Shown: in pieces, positions 9,163 through 18,224 of the stretch
Numbering within the stretch: position 1 is the first letter of the stretch
Layout of the letters: each line of letters starts with the position of its first letter
Source of the DNA: Methanomicrobia archaeon DTU008
GTDB taxonomy: Archaea; Thermoplasmatota; Thermoplasmata; Methanomassiliicoccales; Methanomassiliicoccaceae
Direction: 5' to 3'
Assembly: GCA_001512965.1 (NCBI GenBank)
Contig: LFRW01000024.1
Span: forward strand, 1 to 64,000
Length of the DNA: 64,000 nt
Notes under the pieces: model-generated
Seen by the model: the letters and a program-made list of their open reading frames with translations, nothing else
Database searches by the model: none
What the model was told of the DNA's origin: nothing
Position numbers and translations under genes: made by a program

Positions 9163-10469
9163 GCGATGGACCAGCGGTCTGGACGGAGGTCGATGGTCTC
9201 ATCCCGTCTCTTGCCGAGCGAAAGGATCTCGGCCTTGACGCCCACGCTCCTCTCGATGTACGATATGTAGTCGCGCATCGCCTCCGGCAACGCTTCGACC
9301 CCGCGCCGGCAGAGGGACGCGGTCTCCTCGGACCATGAGCTCCAGCCCTGCAACTCCTCGTAGATCGGCCTTGCACGCTCCAGCCTGGATGCGTTTCCCG
9401 GAAAGTTCTCGACCCTCTCGCCGTCTATCTCGTAGGCGACGCAGACCTTGATGGGATCGATGTCGTTCAGAACGTCCAGTTTGGTGATGGCCAGCGAGGT
9501 CAGCCCGCTCAGGCGTACAGCGAGGCGGAGCACGACGAGATCGAGCCATCCGCATCTCCGCTCACGTCCCGTGGTGGTGCCGAACTCCTCTCCCTGATGC
9601 AGCAACTTCCTTCCCGTCTCGTCCTTGAGCTCGGTGGGGAAGGGGCCTGCGCCTACACGAGTGGTGTATGCCTTGACCACGCCGATGACCTGCTCCACCA
9701 TGGAAGGCGGTATCCCAGCGCCGGTGCAGATGGCGGCGGAGGTGCAGTTGGACGACGTGACATAGGGGTACGTCCCATGATCGATGTCCAGCATGGTCCC
9801 CTGGGCGCCCTCGAACATGACCCTCTTCCCGGCCTTTATGGCATCATAGATAAGCACGGAGGAGTCGACGATCTTGTCGCGATAGGTCCTTCCATACTCG
9901 AGCAGCTTCCTGACCAGTTCATCTCGGTCGATGTTCAGAGGTTCGCCGAGCGAATCGGCGAGGCGCTCCTTGATGGGCAGCACGGTATCGAGGCGCTCCC
10001 TCAGGTATTCCTCGTCCAGAAGGTCGCCCATCCGGATCCCCGATCGGGCCATCTTGTCCGAATAGCAGGGGCCTATCCCTCGACCGGTGGTCCCTACTCC
10101 CTTGTTCCCTCGAGCGCGTTCCTCCGCCCCATCGAGGGCCCGGTGATATGGCAGTACGATGTTCGCACGATCGGAGATCCTTAGGCCATCGGCAGAGCGA
10201 CCGGAGCGAACCAGCCCTTCGATCTCCTTGCCCATGGCCTCGCAGTCGACCACCACTCCGTTTCCGATGACGGATATGACCCCGGGACGGACCATTCCTG
10301 ACGGCAAGAGGTGGAGCGCGATGACCTCGTCTCCCACCTTGATGGTATGACCGGCATTCGCCCCGCCCTGGTAGCGGACGACCATGTCGGCGCCCTCCGC
10401 TAGATAATCGGTTATTTTTCCCTTACCCTCATCGCCCCATTGCGTGCCAATGATCGCTAACGTCGGCAA
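9159..10469 (-). CDS. purA: Adenylosuccinate synthetase
   Basis: First committed step of AMP synthesis: IMP plus aspartate plus GTP gives adenylosuccinate. About 436 residues. Signatures are the N-terminal GTQWGDEGKGK P-loop, GGANAGHT, GTTGRGIGP and ERRCGWLDL. The ORF track starts at a GTG (10511), but that codon overlaps a TATA-like TTAAAATATC (10499-10508). Initiation at the TTG at 10469 (PTLAIIGTQWG) gives the normal PurA N terminus and a leader of only a few nucleotides. It is convergent with the hypothetical gene at 8617. Confidence 0.95.
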   Translation of the reverse strand: MPTLAIIGTQWGDEGKGKITDYLAEGADMVVRYQGGANAGHTIKVGDEVIALHLLPSGMVRPGVISVIGNGVVVDCEAMGKEIEGLVRSGRSADGLRISDRANIVLPYHRALDGAEERARGNKGVGTTGRGIGPCYSDKMARSGIRMGDLLDEEYLRERLDTVLPIKERLADSLGEPLNIDRDELVRKLLEYGRTYRDKIVDSSVLIYDAIKAGKRVMFEGAQGTMLDIDHGTYPYVTSSNCTSAAICTGAGIPPSMVEQVIGVVKAYTTRVGAGPFPTELKDETGRKLLHQGEEFGTTTGRERRCGWLDLVVLRLAVRLSGLTSLAITKLDVLNDIDPIKVCVAYEIDGERVENFPGNASRLERARPIYEELQGWSSWSEETASLCRRGVEALPEAMRDYISYIERSVGVKAEILSLGKRRDETIDLRPDRWSIA

Positions 10470-10498
10470 GAAGACACCATCGTGGGTCAGCAGGTACT

Positions 10499-10508
10499 GA
10501 TATTTTAA
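10499..10508 (-). promoter_or_regulatory. TATA-like box of purA
   Basis: On the minus strand the sequence reads TTAAAATATC, about 30-35 nt before the TTG at 10469. It decides against the longer GTG start, which would lie upstream of the expected transcription start. Confidence 0.45.
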
Positions 10509-10621
10509 CACTACCTCTCATGTAGCCCCGCCCTGGACCTTCTTCCTGCGAGGGCGGGGATGCGATACCGCGAAGAACACACTGGTAAAAGGTGATCGGC
10601 GGGTCGATCGGAATGGTTCCC

Positions 10622-11734
10622 TCATACCTTCATACCACGGCCCGAGACCTCCCTGTATGCCGCAAGCACCTCTTCCAGCGGCAGGTCGGTCTTGATCGCG
10701 GTCGGGGAGAAATGGGTCCTGGACGCGCGTCCAACCTCGTTGAGCCTTTCCAGCAGCGGCCCCATGCGAGGCGGTGAGATCCCCAGGATGGACGACAGCT
10801 CATCGTTCTCATAGAAGAACGGGGTATCGATCTCCGACCTCCAGAGGTCGAGGTACTTGCGGCATCGCGCTGCTTCGGCAAGATCGTCGGAGGCGACCAT
10901 GGCCTCGAGCGTTCCAGCGTCGTGCAGGGGGCCCAACCACAGCGGCCCCGCCGATCGAGACGTCCTTTCCGTACCGTATGATATGCGGCATGTGATGGGA
11001 TCGTACTCCACATGACCCATCTGCGAGAGGCAGCGGTCCGCGGCTGCCCCTCCTTCCTCCATCTGGAGATATATGCGGAAATAGTGGTCGGCGTAGAAGG
11101 ATAGCAGGCATCTCGCGCCCCGGTCCTCCTTTGCGGCCTCCCTCATTATGTGTCCGATGAGGATCCGCAGTCCCGTCTCATGGCCGAAGGGGGACCGCAC
11201 CGACAGGGCGCCATACCTCCGAAGGCATTTCTTGGGATATGTGCCGGCAAGGGGAGCCGTGTCGGTGGCGGTGACCACCAGTATCCCGCGGCGCTTCACC
11301 GCCTGAACCGCGGCGGGAAGGAAATGGACAGGACTGCCGAAGGGATCGAGGTCGATGAGATCGAAAGCCTTGCGTGCCAGCATGCACCTGAGATCCTCAT
11401 TGGAGCTGCGGCACCGCGCCTCCACGCCGTTCAGCTCGATGTTGTCTCTGATGAACTCCGCCGCTTCAGGGTCGCGGTCGTTGGCCGTGACGTCGACACC
11501 GTCCACCTCGACCGCCCACCTCACCGCCCTGGCCCCCGTGCCGGCCATGGCATCCAGTGCCGAGCGCACCGGGTGAGCCCTCAGGAACATGACCGATATG
11601 TCGCGGTTGAACGCCATTTGAGAATTGAAGAAGACGTGGCCGATGCGTTTCCCGGGCCCGCCAGATGAAAATGTGTCGGGGACCCTCAGGCGGGTCCTCC
11701 CCTCAACCACGTCCACGGTACCGGGACGGCTCAA
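10622..11734 (-). CDS. trm1: tRNA (guanine26-N2)-dimethyltransferase Trm1
   Basis: SAM-dependent methyltransferase that makes m2-2G26 in the tRNA core; 370 residues. It has the Trm1 N terminus (VVEGRTRLRVPD), the SAM-binding region (ALDAMAGTGARAVRWA), the catalytic IDLDPFGSPVHFL, the downstream ATDTAPLAGTYPKKC, and the C-terminal Trm1 domain. The TTG start overlaps the stop of the upstream NTPase gene as TTGA and is preceded by GGAG, so the two are translationally coupled. Length and motif order match archaeal Trm1. Confidence 0.93.
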   Translation of the reverse strand: MSRPGTVDVVEGRTRLRVPDTFSSGGPGKRIGHVFFNSQMAFNRDISVMFLRAHPVRSALDAMAGTGARAVRWAVEVDGVDVTANDRDPEAAEFIRDNIELNGVEARCRSSNEDLRCMLARKAFDLIDLDPFGSPVHFLPAAVQAVKRRGILVVTATDTAPLAGTYPKKCLRRYGALSVRSPFGHETGLRILIGHIMREAAKEDRGARCLLSFYADHYFRIYLQMEEGGAAADRCLSQMGHVEYDPITCRISYGTERTSRSAGPLWLGPLHDAGTLEAMVASDDLAEAARCRKYLDLWRSEIDTPFFYENDELSSILGISPPRMGPLLERLNEVGRASRTHFSPTAIKTDLPLEEVLAAYREVSGRGMKV

Positions 11735-12276
11735 AGGAGCTCTCCCTTCATGAGCTTCATTATCTTGTATGGAAGCAGGTTTCTGTTGATGGGGGTCACT
11801 TCCAGGATGCGTACATCATCCCTCCGCCTGATATCCTGCAGCAGGGGATTGCGTGATTTCTTATGAAGGGTCAGTATGAGCGGTTTCTCGATGTCCAGGG
11901 CGTATTTGACGGTCTCGATGAAGGTCTGGGACTCCACCTCCATGCGGCCCACCTCATCGATGACTATGACATCGGAGTCCTCGGTCGCCTTGAGCAATGC
12001 CTTCACGCCAACGGTCTCCAGGACGTTCAGGTCCACGCCGAACTTGCCAACGTTGAATTTTGAATTGATGTCAACGTGGGCGAACACGCCCTTCTCCTTA
12101 TTTTGCCAGTCAACGATGGCGAACCCCGTTCGCTTCCCTCCCTCGATGATGGGCTCGGTGACCATTCCTCCCACCTTGCAGCCTTCGGCCTCCAACATTT
12201 CAATGACCTTCAACAAGGCGTGGGTTTTGCCAGCTCCGGGCAAGCCTGTAATGCCGATCTTAATCCCAGTATTCAT
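11731..12276 (-). CDS. THEP1-type nucleoside-triphosphatase
   Basis: A 181-residue P-loop NTPase. Walker A is GLPGAGKTHALLK at residues 10-22 and Walker B is VIVIDEVGRME near 105. Both the size and the DEVGxME motif are characteristic of the THEP1/NTPase_1 family, enzymes that hydrolyse NTPs in vitro but whose cellular role is unclear. It is the first gene of a two-gene unit with trm1, overlapping by 4 bp. This suggests, without proving, a function linked to RNA or nucleotide metabolism. Confidence 0.88.
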   Translation of the reverse strand: MNTGIKIGITGLPGAGKTHALLKVIEMLEAEGCKVGGMVTEPIIEGGKRTGFAIVDWQNKEKGVFAHVDINSKFNVGKFGVDLNVLETVGVKALLKATEDSDVIVIDEVGRMEVESQTFIETVKYALDIEKPLILTLHKKSRNPLLQDIRRRDDVRILEVTPINRNLLPYKIMKLMKGELL

Positions 12277-12382
12277 TCTATGTCACCGTAACAAACACGT
12301 TGCCCTGGGCCAACCCCGGGGAAACGGGTGCCAGCCCGTATGGGCGTCCGTTCTTAATTTACTTTTCCAACAGCCGTAACGC

Positions 12383-12715
12383 TCACCTACCATCGTTCAG
12401 AGTAGTTCGGGGTTTGGCGTCTGCACATCGAAACCGGAACAATATCAGCGCGGCGTCCGTGTCGGACAATCGCTCCATCTCGCCGAGCGTCAGGACCCCT
12501 GCCAACTCGTTCGCGTGCAGGTCCTCGATGCTCTTGTAGCCAGACACTTGCAGCCCCTTCCTCAGGTAGAACACCGTCCTGAAAGCATCCATGTACCTAT
12601 TGAAGCGGGAGGTGTCGAAGTCCCTGCCCCAGCCGATCTCGTCTTGGTACTGGTCGTCCATCCCGGCCAGGGCGCTGGTCGCATGCTTGGCGGCGGTGCA
12701 GCGGCAGGTGGTCAT
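12383..12715 (-). CDS. Hypothetical protein
   Basis: A 110-residue protein with two cysteines at the extreme N terminus (MTTCRCTAAKHATSA) and a helical, mixed-charge body (FNRYMDAFRTVFYLRKGLQ, LGEMERLSDTDAALILFRFRC). There are no membrane segments and no motif I recognise. It lies 68 bp downstream of mptD on the same strand, so it may be co-transcribed with that pterin gene. The start is uncertain, because an internal ATG (MDDQYQDEIGWG) would remove the cysteine-rich leader. Confidence 0.5.
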   Translation of the reverse strand: MTTCRCTAAKHATSALAGMDDQYQDEIGWGRDFDTSRFNRYMDAFRTVFYLRKGLQVSGYKSIEDLHANELAGVLTLGEMERLSDTDAALILFRFRCADAKPRTTLNDGR

Positions 12716-12783
12716 GCCGATCCCATCTGCGTTCGCGGGATAAGCCCTTTCGCCCTGACCATCGGGTCCGGACGAAGGCCGGG

Positions 12784-13170
12784 TCAGAGGGCTTCTATCG
12801 CCTCGACATACATCAGAGGATATTTGATCTCTTCAATGTACCTCAGCCGCCCCCGTACCCGAACATCCTCTATCTTGATGGTCACGACGACATCCAGCAT
12901 CTCGCCTGTCAGCGACTGATAGTCGTATTCGTTCCTCTTGCGACGGAGACTCTCGCGGCGGATCCTGACGGTCACCGACTCCACGAACGGCTGAACCATG
13001 ACGCCTTGCTCGATGGCCTTCTCCAGGCTCTCCGCGTTGGATGCGCTGACGGGCGCCCCGATGAACTGATGGTATACTGCGGCAAGCTTGATCCCTGCCT
13101 CGAACACCGCCCTCTCTCGGACGGTGCATTGGAAGTACGAGGCCGCCTTCTCTTCTCGCGAACGGTCCAT
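12784..13170 (-). CDS. mptD: Archaeal 7,8-dihydroneopterin aldolase MptD
   Basis: Cleaves 7,8-dihydroneopterin to 6-hydroxymethyl-dihydropterin in tetrahydromethanopterin biosynthesis. The 128-residue length and the segments RERAVFEAGIKLAAVYHQF and ESLEKAIEQGVMVQPFVE are diagnostic of the archaeal MptD (former DUF372) family, which is unrelated to bacterial FolB. Glu24, His34, Gln60 and a Tyr near 111 lie at the positions of the active-site residues described for the Methanocaldococcus enzyme, as I recall them. Its presence supports a C1-carrier pathway using methanopterin. Confidence 0.88.
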   Translation of the reverse strand: MDRSREEKAASYFQCTVRERAVFEAGIKLAAVYHQFIGAPVSASNAESLEKAIEQGVMVQPFVESVTVRIRRESLRRKRNEYDYQSLTGEMLDVVVTIKIEDVRVRGRLRYIEEIKYPLMYVEAIEAL

Positions 13171-13474
13171 GCAAGTCCCTTACGCAGGAATGGAGCGGTG
13201 CTATTAAAGCGTGCTCCAGATGGCCCCTGTCAAGTGCTGGCCACGAATGGCCATCGGACGGTCGATCGCACTACCAGGGGCGCTGGTGAGGTCGTTCAGC
13301 GGAGAATGAACGCATCGGTCATCAGATCCCTATGGGACCGTCCGACCGCATACGGGGGGAACGAAGCTGAGACGCACCTTACCTGAAGGCATGTGGATGA
13401 TAACGCTCGCTCCCTTGTCCAGATGCAAAGACTTATAGAACCTATTTATACGGATTGTCATATTTCTGGCCTCG
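13171..13474. other. Divergent intergenic region mptD / nadA
   Basis: No convincing gene; the ORFs here are short and overlap mptD in antisense. The right end is A/T-rich and carries a TATA-like cctatttatacgg about 28 nt before the nadA ATG, implying a nearly leaderless nadA mRNA. Confidence 0.5.
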
Positions 13475-14380
13475 ATGCAGCCTCAGGAGAGGATAGCAGA
13501 GCTGAAGAAGGAGAGGAACGCTGTAATCCTCGCCCATAACTATCAGCAGCCCGAGATCCAGGAGATCGCCGACTTCGTAGGGGATTCCCTAGGGTTGGCA
13601 GTGCAGGCTTCCAAGGCAGATGCGGACATAATCGTGTTCTGTGGCGTCGACTTCATGGCCGAAAGCGCGAAGATACTCAATCCCGATAAGATCGTCCTGC
13701 ATCCCGAGACCAAGGCATGTTGCCCCATGGCGGCCATGTGCGAACCGTCCGGAGTAAGGATGTTGAAGAAGGACTTCCCTCGCGCGTCCGTGGTCGCCTA
13801 CGTGAACACCTCCGCAGAATGCAAGGCCGAGGCTGACATATGCTGCACCTCCTCCAATGCCGTCAAGGTCGTGAACTCCCTGGACTCCGACCTCATCATC
13901 TTCATACCGGATGAGAACCTGGCCAATTACGTCCAGAGGTTCACGGACAAGGATATCATTCCCTGGCCGGGTTACTGCCCGACCCATGAGTCCATCAGCT
14001 TGAAGAAGATCGAGAAGCTCAAGGAAGAACATCCGAAAGCCGTCGTGCTCGTGCATCCCGAATGCCGCCCTGAGGTGATAGATGCCGCGGACGCCGCGCG
14101 GTCCACCGAAGGTATGCTCAACTACATCCGGGAATCCGACAAGGACGAGTTCATCATCGGGACCGAGCAGGACATGATATATCGCCTGTCCAAGGAGTTC
14201 CCCGACAAGCGCTTCATCGAGGTGCCCGGTGCCGTGTGCCCGACCATGAAGCTCATCACCCTGGACAATGTGCTCGCCGCCCTTGAATCGTTGTCTCCCG
14301 AGGTGAACCTGCCTCCCGAGCTCATGGAAAAGGCACAGGCACCACTGGAGAGGATGATAGCCCTGGGCCGCGGGGACTGA
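13475..14380 (+). CDS. nadA: Quinolinate synthase
   Basis: [4Fe-4S] enzyme condensing iminoaspartate with dihydroxyacetone phosphate to quinolinate, an NAD precursor; 301 residues. It has the NadA opening (VILAHNYQQPEIQEIADFVG) and the three conserved cluster cysteines in KACCPMAAMC, PWPGYCPTHES and GAVCPTMK. HPEC and GTEQDMIYRL are also family segments. Length matches the compact archaeal and thermophile NadA. NadB/aspartate dehydrogenase and NadC are not adjacent. It converges with the LysE-type exporter. Confidence 0.96.
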   Translation: MQPQERIAELKKERNAVILAHNYQQPEIQEIADFVGDSLGLAVQASKADADIIVFCGVDFMAESAKILNPDKIVLHPETKACCPMAAMCEPSGVRMLKKDFPRASVVAYVNTSAECKAEADICCTSSNAVKVVNSLDSDLIIFIPDENLANYVQRFTDKDIIPWPGYCPTHESISLKKIEKLKEEHPKAVVLVHPECRPEVIDAADAARSTEGMLNYIRESDKDEFIIGTEQDMIYRLSKEFPDKRFIEVPGAVCPTMKLITLDNVLAALESLSPEVNLPPELMEKAQAPLERMIALGRGD

Positions 14381-14401
14381 ACCTTCCTTCCCTTATTCTC
14401 A

Positions 14402-15034
14402 TCATCTCAGGGTAAGGAACGTATCGAGCGAACCGTACAGGAAATACATCGCGAACAGTATGAGGAATATTCCGCATGCCACATAGATGACGCGGAGCCA
14501 TCTTCCCTGGAGCAGGGACCTCCCCTTGCTGACCGAGTAGGACACCAGGCCTAGGTAGGCGAAGTCGCAGGACAGGTGGACCACGATGAATATGAGCATC
14601 ATCCACCATCCGAAGCCAGCGGCCAGGCCTATCAGCGCGGCGCCTGCGGTGGCCCACCACATCAGGAAGTAGGGGTTCGCCGCCGTGAGCACTATGCCGG
14701 ACATTAGGGAGCCGTGACGGGTATCTCCCTCGATGTCCTCCGGCTTGGGCCGCAACATGGATACGCCGGTGTAGAACAGGAAGGCACCTCCCACCAGCCC
14801 GATGCCTGCCAGGATGTTCTCGTCCTGCAGGAAGGCCATCAGGCCCAGGAAGATGGTCAATATGAGAGGCATCTCGACGATGGCATGCCCGAGGGATATC
14901 TTCAACCCCGCTCTGGGATCATCGATCCCTCTGGCCACCGCGGTGGCGAACAGAGGGCCAGGGGCGATCACGCCCGAGGCCGATATCAAGACCACCCATC
15001 CTAGGAACATCAGGGGGTCCGTCGGGCCTTCCAT
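14402..15034 (-). CDS. LysE/RhtB-family exporter
   Basis: A 210-residue membrane protein with about six hydrophobic segments. The start (WVVLISASGVIAPGPLFATAVARG) contains the PGP motif of the LysE/RhtB amino-acid exporters, and TAANPYFLMWWATAG matches the conserved ANP region in the second half. It most likely exports amino acids or related small solutes; the substrate cannot be read from the sequence. It is convergent with nadA, with 21 bp between stops. Confidence 0.85.
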   Translation of the reverse strand: MEGPTDPLMFLGWVVLISASGVIAPGPLFATAVARGIDDPRAGLKISLGHAIVEMPLILTIFLGLMAFLQDENILAGIGLVGGAFLFYTGVSMLRPKPEDIEGDTRHGSLMSGIVLTAANPYFLMWWATAGAALIGLAAGFGWWMMLIFIVVHLSCDFAYLGLVSYSVSKGRSLLQGRWLRVIYVACGIFLILFAMYFLYGSLDTFLTLR

Positions 15035-15337
15035 ATCGGCCCCCCATGAGACGTGCGGTATTTATCAATTGAGCGAAGAAACACCAGGTCATCGGCGTGA
15101 TCAGAAATGATCCCGGGTGAGAAAGAAGCGTGACCGTCGATTCACCCGCCAGTCGGATCGAAGCTCGACGGGGTAATGATGTTCAGATGATGATGACGCC
15201 CCCCCTGCATGTTTAAACGGACAACCATGAGGACTTGAAAAATTCTCAAACCCGAGACCGATGTTGCGTTCTTTCTCCCAGATCTCATTTTCTAGGTTAA
15301 ATATATTAAATGAGCATCCTTCTCCCAGCCCCCATAT
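15035..15337. other. Intergenic promoter region before the glycan cluster
   Basis: No gene. The right half is A/T-rich and includes ttaaatatattaaatg (about 15297-15312), a strong TATA-like element 25-35 nt upstream of the ATG at 15338. It probably drives the whole 15.3-19.5 kb cluster. Confidence 0.5.
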
Positions 15338-16399
15338 ATGGTGGAGATGAGGTCTAAGTTCAGGTCATTGAAGCTCCTTGGCTGTATGGCCTTGATTGTA
15401 TTGGCAATCCTTGCGGCAGATCCCCGCTCAATGTGGGATGCCATCACTTCTGTCGACCTAGGCATTCTGTCATTGGTCGTTGCCCTCTACATCTTGAACC
15501 TCATAATGAAAAGCTACAGGTGGGGCATCCTTATGAACGGTAACGGCCCCGTCGGCAGACCTCCCTTCCGTTCGATCTTCGCCAACTTCGCCTTCGCTCA
15601 GGCGATCAATAACGTCACCCCTGGAAGAGTATTCGGGGAGGCGACCAGGATCTATGGTGCCAGCTCCAGGCTGGGAGTAAGGGCCGGGGTAGGAACAGCT
15701 CTCGTTGTCACGGAGAAGATGATGGATCTCATCATTGCCACGACCGCCGCCGTCTTCGGCATGATGCTTCTCGCACCTGTGATACTTGGCACCGTCCGGA
15801 ATGAGATCAATGGCGCCATCTTGTTCGCCGTTCTCTTCAATCTTCTCCTGATAGGCCTTCTTGCAAGGCCGAGATCCCTACTAACTGCTGGAAACATCTT
15901 GATCAATATCATTGACCGAACGTTCCCCGGAAAACTGGGCAATAGGTTGACCGGTAAATTGTCCTGCTTCCTCGACTCCTTCGTCGCGTCAGTCGCAGCC
16001 GGCTCGGACCGAACGAAGCGAAGGACCATGGCAGGTGCTGCTACCCTGACCGTTATCATATGGGCCAATGAGGCTTTAAGGACATGCCTGATATTGCTCG
16101 CGCTGGGGGCACCCCTCAATGTCCCGGCGGCTCTTGTGGTGACCGGGGTCTCCGCGCTGAGCGCAGTGCTTCTGGTCGCTGGCAGCAGCCACATAGTGAT
16201 ATCATCGGCGGTGTTCTCCGCCGTAGGTATCGAGGCCAGGGTCGCTGCCGGGGCAGGCCTCCTGAGCGCTATGACCTCCATATGGCTATCCGTTCCCATA
16301 GGTCTTCTAGCGACGTTCTTCGAAGATCGCCACATAAAAGCTGGAGTCGTGAATGAGGCCCCACAATCAGCATCTCCGATCGGAAAAGGTGATAATTGA
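15338..16399 (+). CDS. Lysylphosphatidylglycerol synthase TM-region/UPF0104-type membrane protein
   Basis: A 353-residue integral membrane protein with about eight hydrophobic segments. It shows the family signature of LPG_synthase_TM/YbhN-like proteins (SYRWGILMNGNG, FANFAFAQAINNVTPGRVFGEATRIY, VVTEKMMDLI). In archaeal glycan clusters such proteins accompany polyprenol-dependent glycosyltransferases, and a flippase or lipid-handling role has been proposed. Here it is the first gene of a cluster with a GT2, a sugar epimerase and a GT-C-like protein. Its function is inferred from that context. Confidence 0.8.
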   Translation: MVEMRSKFRSLKLLGCMALIVLAILAADPRSMWDAITSVDLGILSLVVALYILNLIMKSYRWGILMNGNGPVGRPPFRSIFANFAFAQAINNVTPGRVFGEATRIYGASSRLGVRAGVGTALVVTEKMMDLIIATTAAVFGMMLLAPVILGTVRNEINGAILFAVLFNLLLIGLLARPRSLLTAGNILINIIDRTFPGKLGNRLTGKLSCFLDSFVASVAAGSDRTKRRTMAGAATLTVIIWANEALRTCLILLALGAPLNVPAALVVTGVSALSAVLLVAGSSHIVISSAVFSAVGIEARVAAGAGLLSAMTSIWLSVPIGLLATFFEDRHIKAGVVNEAPQSASPIGKGDN

Positions 16400-16400
16400 T

Positions 16401-17156
16401 ATGGAATGTACAACCGTTCTACTCATCCGCAACGAGAAAGAGAACATCGAGCCGCTAACCAGGGACGTGCTTGATGTCTATTCTGAGAACAATATCGATG
16501 GAGAGGTCCTCCTACTCGATGATGGAAGCACCGACGGATCCAGTGAGATCTGTGACCGTCTCTCGGAATCGGATGAGAGGGTACGTACGTTCCACCACGG
16601 CGTGAACAGGGGTCGATCCCATGCCATCCGAACAGGCTTCCATGAGGCCAAGGGGGACATTGTCATCATAATGGACGGCGATCGGCAGTATGAACCGAAG
16701 GAGATTCCACTTTTCCTGGCCAAGATCAGGGAAGGGAACGATGTGGTCACTGGATGGAGGCATCAGCGCAGCGATCCGTTCATCCGGAAGTTCATCTCAC
16801 GGGTTTATAATCGATACATCATACGGAGAAAGTTCGGACTCAATATCAAGGACCAGAACAGCGGCTTCAAGGCATTCGTGAGGGACAAGGCGTTGACGAT
16901 GGGATTCGAACCTGATGGCTACATCGGTCTGCATCGCTACATCTTGCCGCTAGCGGCCTTGAATGGGATGAAGATTGAGGAGATACCCATCGTCCACTAT
17001 ACTCGTCCCAGCGGAAGGTCATATATCAAGTTCTATACGGTCCCTTTCATAGCATTGAAGGATCTCAGGCGATTCAATAGGGAACACACCGATCTCATCC
17101 GATCTCATCGGTCAGGTAAGGCCTCCCGCTCCTCGGCAGGGAAATCTGGAAGGTGA
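16401..17156 (+). CDS. Glycosyltransferase family 2 (polyprenyl-phosphate glycosyltransferase-like)
   Basis: GT-A fold transferase, 251 residues from the ATG at 16401. VLLIRNEKENIEPL opens the Rossmann-like fold, VLLLDDGSTDGS and IIMDGDRQYEP carry the nucleotide- and metal-binding acidic residues, and DQNSGFKAF is typical of dolichyl-phosphate mannosyl/glucosyltransferase-like enzymes. There is no C-terminal membrane segment. The track start at 16353 overlaps the previous gene; ATG 16401 follows an AGGTGAT-like ribosome site and begins 1 nt after the upstream stop. It probably loads a sugar onto a polyprenyl phosphate for the GT-C proteins of the cluster. Confidence 0.88.
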   Translation: MECTTVLLIRNEKENIEPLTRDVLDVYSENNIDGEVLLLDDGSTDGSSEICDRLSESDERVRTFHHGVNRGRSHAIRTGFHEAKGDIVIIMDGDRQYEPKEIPLFLAKIREGNDVVTGWRHQRSDPFIRKFISRVYNRYIIRRKFGLNIKDQNSGFKAFVRDKALTMGFEPDGYIGLHRYILPLAALNGMKIEEIPIVHYTRPSGRSYIKFYTVPFIALKDLRRFNREHTDLIRSHRSGKASRSSAGKSGR

Positions 17157-17161
17157 GGCAT

Positions 17162-18214
17162 GTGCGGGTGATCATTACGGGTGCGGCCGGATTCATCGGC
17201 AGCAATCTGACCGAACATTTGTTGCAGGAAGGTCACGAAGTCGTCGGGATCGATAACCTCGATGATTACTATTCAGGCAAGACGATGTTCCTAGAAAGGA
17301 GCATAGAAGACTCAAACTTCTCGATGGTCAGAGGCGACATTCTCGACCTCGAGCTCATGAAGAAGACCATGAAGGGGGCGGACGCAGTGGTCCATTTAGC
17401 TGCTCAGGCAGGGGTCCGCTTCTCCGTTAGAGATCCGCTCAAGTCCCATATGGTGAACGTGGTCGGGACGCTGAACGTACTGATAGCCGCGGCGGAAGGT
17501 GGGGTGAAGCGTGTGGTCAACTCATCCTCATCGTCGGTGTACGGTAATATAGATCAGCGACCCGTGACCGAGACGGACGAACCAAGGCCTGTGTCGCCGT
17601 ACGCTACTAGCAAACTAGCCGCCGAGATATATTGCCGGCAGTTCCATGAGCTGTATGGCCTCGATACAGTATCTCTCAGGTATTTCACCGTCTACGGCCC
17701 ACGTCAAAGGCCTGATATGGCCATCCGCATTTTCACCGAGCGTATCCTCAATGGTCTGCCTCCGCAGATATTCGGCGACGGGGAGCAGACCAGGGACTTC
17801 ACATATATCGACGATGTGGTGGCAGCCATCCGCTCTGCCATGATCGCACCGGACCTCAAGGGGGCAGCCCTCAACATCTCGGGGGGAAGACCCATCACCA
17901 TCAACCGCCTGGTGCAAGAATTGAAGGAGGTCTGTGGACGGAGGGAGCTTGAACCGATATATCTGCCTCCTCAAGCCGGAGATGTCAACCATACGTGGGG
18001 CGACCCTTCGCTGGCCATGAAGCTTCTCGGTTGGAAGCCGAGGATTGGCATCAAAGAAGGTCTGCGAAGATATGTGGAATGGTACAGGACAAGCGAGGAA
18101 CGGCGGACCTACCTAGGTGCCCAGACGATGCCTGGAACCTCCTTGGCCAGGCTCGCCATCTCCGAACCGTTGATACATAATCAGATGGACGGATTATTTT
18201 CAAACATGAAGTGA
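17162..18214 (+). CDS. NAD-dependent nucleotide-sugar epimerase (UDP-glucose 4-epimerase-like)
   Basis: Extended SDR enzyme of ~350 residues. GAAGFIGSNL is the NAD-binding GxxGxxG, HLAAQAGVRFSV and NSSSSSVYG are conserved SDR strands, and SPYATSKLAAE carries the catalytic YxxxK. YFTVYGPRQRPDMAI and GDGEQTRDFTYIDD are typical of UDP-sugar 4-epimerases. I prefer the GTG at 17162 (RVIITGAAG) to the one at 17153 because GGTGAGG lies just before it. The gene starts 5 bp after the GT2 stop, so the two are probably coupled. It supplies an epimerised UDP-sugar for the glycan. Confidence 0.88.
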   Translation: MRVIITGAAGFIGSNLTEHLLQEGHEVVGIDNLDDYYSGKTMFLERSIEDSNFSMVRGDILDLELMKKTMKGADAVVHLAAQAGVRFSVRDPLKSHMVNVVGTLNVLIAAAEGGVKRVVNSSSSSVYGNIDQRPVTETDEPRPVSPYATSKLAAEIYCRQFHELYGLDTVSLRYFTVYGPRQRPDMAIRIFTERILNGLPPQIFGDGEQTRDFTYIDDVVAAIRSAMIAPDLKGAALNISGGRPITINRLVQELKEVCGRRELEPIYLPPQAGDVNHTWGDPSLAMKLLGWKPRIGIKEGLRRYVEWYRTSEERRTYLGAQTMPGTSLARLAISEPLIHNQMDGLFSNMK

Positions 18215-18224
18215 GAGGGTCGAC